Shown one piece after another: positions 61,516 through 64,000 of a DNA stretch of 64,000 bases. Position 1 is the first letter of the stretch; the number at the start of each line of letters is the position of its first letter. The translations under genes were made by a program, and so were the position numbers. The notes under the pieces were generated by a model. It made no database searches, was not told where the DNA came from, and worked only from the letters and a program-made list of their open reading frames with translations. Origin of the DNA: Streptomyces himalayensis subsp. himalayensis (GTDB taxonomy: Bacteria > Actinomycetota > Actinomycetes > Streptomycetales > Streptomycetaceae); assembly GCF_013778455.1 (NCBI RefSeq), contig NZ_JACEHE010000031.1, forward strand, positions 1-64,000, in the 5' to 3' direction.

Positions 61516-62382
61516 GTGAGTTCCCGTCAGGATGGCCGGAAAGAACAGGCCGAGAGCGCGGTGAGCGCCCAGCGGCGGCCGTGGATCGTCGGAGTGTCCG
61601 GCGCGTCCGGTACGCCGTACGCCGCCGCCGTGCTGCGCGCGCTGCTCGCGGCGGGCGAGAGCGTGGACCTGGTGGTGTCGCGGGCGTCGCGGCTGACGCT
61701 GCTGGACGAGACCGGCATCGCGTTCCGGGATGCGCACTGGCGGGACGACCTGCGGGAGTGGCTGGCGCGCGGGGCCGACGGGAAGCCGTATGCCTTTCCG
61801 CCGGGATCGGCGGGCGGCCCCGGTTCGGATGACGGGCCGGGCTCCGACGGCGGACCGGTTTCGGGTGGCGGCCCGGGTTCGGACGGCGGGCCGGTTTCGG
61901 GTGGCCGCCCGGGTTCGGACGGCGGACCGCGTTCGGCCGGTGGGCCCGCCCCTGGTCTCGGCGATGTGCGGTACTGGGCCGCCGGGGATCTCGCGGCCGG
62001 CCCGTCCTCGGGGTCGTATCCGGCGAAGGGCATGCTCATCGTGCCCGCGTCCACGGCGTGCGTGGCCGGCGTCGCGCTGGGTCTGTCGAAGGACCTGCTG
62101 CAGCGTGCGGCGAGCGTGACGCTCAAGGAAGGCCGCAGGCTGGTCGTCGCGGTGCGGGAGACGCCGCTGAACGGCCAGACGCTGAAGCATCTGGTGACGC
62201 TCGACGACGCGGGCGCGATCGTGCTGCCCGCCTCACCGGCGTTCTACGCCGGGGCGACGCACATCCAGGATCTGGTGGACTTCGTCGCGGGTCGGGTGCT
62301 GGACGCGGCGGGGGTGCCGCACCGGCTGTACCGCCGCTGGGAGGGGGAGCTCGGGGGAGGTGCCCGGGACACGGGGGTCTAG
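61516..62382 (+). CDS. mqnM: UbiX-like flavin prenyltransferase with Gly-rich insertion
   Basis: The 288-residue protein has the UbiX motifs VGVSGASGTPYAAAVLRAL, LVVSRAS and the C-terminal VPASTACVAGVALGLSKDLLQRAASVTLKEGRRLVVAVRETPLN. It makes prenyl-FMN for the UbiD-like enzyme. It is about 70-80 residues longer than usual because of a Gly/Pro/Ser/Asp minisatellite at residues 101-142. GTG at 61516 follows a TAGGCT -10-like sequence by 9 bp with no RBS, so translation may be leaderless; GTG 61561 is an alternative. Confidence 0.88.
   Translation: MSSRQDGRKEQAESAVSAQRRPWIVGVSGASGTPYAAAVLRALLAAGESVDLVVSRASRLTLLDETGIAFRDAHWRDDLREWLARGADGKPYAFPPGSAGGPGSDDGPGSDGGPVSGGGPGSDGGPVSGGRPGSDGGPRSAGGPAPGLGDVRYWAAGDLAAGPSSGSYPAKGMLIVPASTACVAGVALGLSKDLLQRAASVTLKEGRRLVVAVRETPLNGQTLKHLVTLDDAGAIVLPASPAFYAGATHIQDLVDFVAGRVLDAAGVPHRLYRRWEGELGGGARDTGV
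61816..61941 (+). repeat. In-frame 18/36-bp minisatellite in the UbiX-like gene
   Basis: Seven 6-codon units of form GPxSxG (GPGSDD, GPGSDG, GPVSGG, GPGSDG, GPVSGG, RPGSDG, GPRSAG) run in frame. A 36-bp higher-order unit is present at least twice. Confidence 0.88.
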
Positions 62383-62602
62383 CGGGAGGGGTCTTGCGGA
62401 CTGTCCTGGCAGGTCGGGGACTTGCTGTCGGGCGGTTCGTCTTCGTGTCCGGTGCCTTGAGGGGCCCTGACAGGTCCTGCAAGATCACCTTTGACCAACA
62501 GGGATACACACCGGCATCTCAAGGAGATGTGGAAAAAGGTTCACAGGGTGTCTGCCCTGCGGGCCTTAGATTTTGCACATAAACTTGCGGGACTGCTGAA
62601 TA

Positions 62603-63079
62603 ATGAAAGGCTTCGGACCTATGGACGCCGTGGATAGGCAGCTCATCCAGGCCCTGCGGGAGAACGGCAGGGCTTCCTACGCCGAGCTGGGGCGGCTCGT
62701 CGGGCTCTCCGGCCCGAGTGTCACCGACCGCATCAACCGCCTCGAAGCCGCGGGCGTCATCACCGGCTACCGTGCGACCGTCGACTCCGCCTCCCTCGGT
62801 CTGGGCGTGACGGCCCTCATCGGCATCTCGCTCTCCGACGCCGCCGACCACGAGGACGTGGCGCGCCGGCTGAAGGACCTTCCCGAGATCGAGGACTGCT
62901 GGTTCATCGCCGGCGACGACTCCTTCATGCTCAAGGTCCGGGCGTCCGACGTGGACGGCCTGGAGAAGACCATCCGCCGGCTGAGCGGCACCAAGGGCGT
63001 CTCCCGTACGCGTACCACCATCGTGCTCTCCACGAAGTGGGAGAACCGGGTGGGAGAGCTGCCGGGCGAAGAGGCCTGA
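62603..63079 (+). CDS. Lrp/AsnC-family transcriptional regulator
   Basis: The 158-residue regulator has the HTH LIQALRENGRASYAELGRLVGLSGPSVTDRINRLEAAGVITGY and the AsnC effector domain with LKVRASDVDGLEKTIRRL. ATG 62603 is used; ATG 62621 (MDAVDRQ) is an equally plausible start. A comparatively AT-rich upstream region (62480-62600) probably carries its promoter. It lies between the UbiX-like gene and mqnE. Confidence 0.92.
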   Translation: MKGFGPMDAVDRQLIQALRENGRASYAELGRLVGLSGPSVTDRINRLEAAGVITGYRATVDSASLGLGVTALIGISLSDAADHEDVARRLKDLPEIEDCWFIAGDDSFMLKVRASDVDGLEKTIRRLSGTKGVSRTRTTIVLSTKWENRVGELPGEEA

Positions 63080-63193
63080 GGCGCGGCGCAACGGGCGGTC
63101 CACCTGCCCGAAGGACGGGGAAGCGCGGGGGAGTACGGTGGGGCACTGGTTGATTTCGGACTGACACGCTGACATATGGGAGGCGGCCGGAGC

Positions 63194-64000
63194 ATGGACG
63201 TTGGGCTCAAGCGCGAGCTGGAGGAGAAGGTCAGGGCCGGTGAGCGGCTGACCCGCGAGGACGGCATCGCGCTGTACGAGTCGGACGACCTGGCCTGGCT
63301 CGGTGGTCTCGCTCACGAGGTGCGCACCCGCAAGAACGGTGACGTCGTGCACTTCAACGTCAACCGCCACCTCAACATGACGAACGTGTGCACCGCTTCG
63401 TGCGCCTACTGCTCGTTCCAGCGCAAGCCGGGCGAGAAGGACGCGTACACGATGCGTATCGAGGAGGCGGTCAAGCTCGCCAAGGCGATGGAGTCGGAGA
63501 ACCTCACCGAGCTGCACATCGTCAACGGCCTGCATCCGAACCTCCCCTGGCGGTACTACCCGCGCTCGCTCAGCGAGCTGAAGAAGGCCCTGCCGAACGT
63601 CTCCCTGAAGGCCTTCACGGCGACGGAGATCCACCACTTCGAGACGATCTCCGGGCTGTCCGCCTCCGAGATCCTCGACGAGCTGATCGACGCCGGTCTG
63701 GAGTCGCTGACCGGTGGCGGCGCGGAGATCTTCGACTGGGAGGTCCGCCAGCACATCGTCGACCACCGCACCCACTGGGAGGACTGGTCGCGCATCCACC
63801 GCCTCGCGCACGAGAAGGGTCTGAAGACCCCGTGCACGATGCTGTACGGGCACATCGAGGAGCCGCGCCACCGCGTCGACCACGTCCTGCGGCTGCGTGA
63901 GCTGCAGGACGAGACCGGCGGCTTCCAGGTGTTCATCCCGCTGCGCTACCAGCACGACTTCGTCGACATGAAGGACGGCAAGGTCCGCAACCGCCTTCAG
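63194..64000 (+). CDS. mqnE: Aminofutalosine synthase MqnE (5' part, cut by window end)
   Basis: The first 269 residues of a radical SAM enzyme are visible. HFNVNRHLNMTNVCTASCAYCSF carries the CxxxCxxC cluster ligands. Later segments ELHIVNGLHP, FTATEIHHFE and SLTGGGAEIFDWEVRQHI are typical of MqnE/MqnC-type enzymes. MqnE joins SAM to a chorismate-derived enolpyruvyl-benzoate to give aminofutalosine. RBS GGGAGG upstream. The frame is open to the window end. Confidence 0.94.
   Translation, partial: MDVGLKRELEEKVRAGERLTREDGIALYESDDLAWLGGLAHEVRTRKNGDVVHFNVNRHLNMTNVCTASCAYCSFQRKPGEKDAYTMRIEEAVKLAKAMESENLTELHIVNGLHPNLPWRYYPRSLSELKKALPNVSLKAFTATEIHHFETISGLSASEILDELIDAGLESLTGGGAEIFDWEVRQHIVDHRTHWEDWSRIHRLAHEKGLKTPCTMLYGHIEEPRHRVDHVLRLRELQDETGGFQVFIPLRYQHDFVDMKDGKVRNRLQ

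Overview
The window is very GC-rich actinobacterial DNA and almost certainly a Streptomyces chromosome arm-to-core segment. Evidence: strong G/C third-position bias, GTG/TTG starts, leaderless-looking promoters, Streptomyces-type families (DUF2637, DUF3558, DUF397), a Rex-hemACD operon, class I lysyl-tRNA synthetase and the futalosine menaquinone genes. No rRNA, tRNA, CRISPR array or replication origin was recognised by eye.

Layout. 0.2-8.2 kb: HAD phosphatase, glutaredoxin-like protein, then rex-hemA-hemC-hemD in a tightly overlapping operon behind a Rex operator, followed by hemB. 8.2-16.9 kb: argS and class I lysS (divergent), a DUF2637 membrane protein, two adjacent DUF3558-type lipoproteins, and rtcB. 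17-31 kb: a more variable region with a cytochrome P450, SDR, small secreted protein, AraC regulator, DinB-fold protein, flavin monooxygenase plus flavin reductase, GT39-like membrane glycosyltransferase, two-component system, transglutaminase-like protein, APH-like kinase, and DUF397 beside an in-frame chimera of an RsbW-like ATPase and an Rpn-like nuclease protein. 31-34.4 kb: ArsR/MFS pair and a rhodanese/CsoR-CstR pair. 34.5-39.0 kb: a degenerate integrative element bounded by 76-bp identical direct repeats, inserted in the 3' end of a protein-coding gene. It carries a tyrosine recombinase, a broken OLD-type nuclease, a WYL regulator with a VOC protein, and an IS481 remnant. 39.4-48.1 kb: hemL, a histidine phosphatase, a deacetylase-like lipoprotein and the system II cytochrome c maturation genes (resA-like, ccdA, resB, ccsB). 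48.2-58.2 kb: SRPBCC protein, 2OG oxygenase, cytosine-deaminase-like enzyme, PucR regulator, a second GT39-like protein, methyltransferase, MDR reductase/ArsR pair, NCS1 permease and a PLDc_N-type membrane protein. 58.3-64 kb: menaquinone genes (UbiD-, UbiA- and UbiX-like), a rhomboid protease, an Lrp regulator and the 5' part of mqnE.

The core genes share a respiratory theme: the C5 route from glutamyl-tRNA to uroporphyrinogen III (hemA, hemL, hemB, hemC, hemD), heme attachment to cytochromes c, menaquinone synthesis, and the NADH/NAD+ sensor Rex over the heme operon. The most unusual observations are the element that restores both the end and the terminator of its target gene, the ATPase-nuclease chimera, a dispersed structured repeat with covarying stems that is read in frame inside a DUF2637 gene, and a Gly-rich minisatellite inside the UbiX-like gene.
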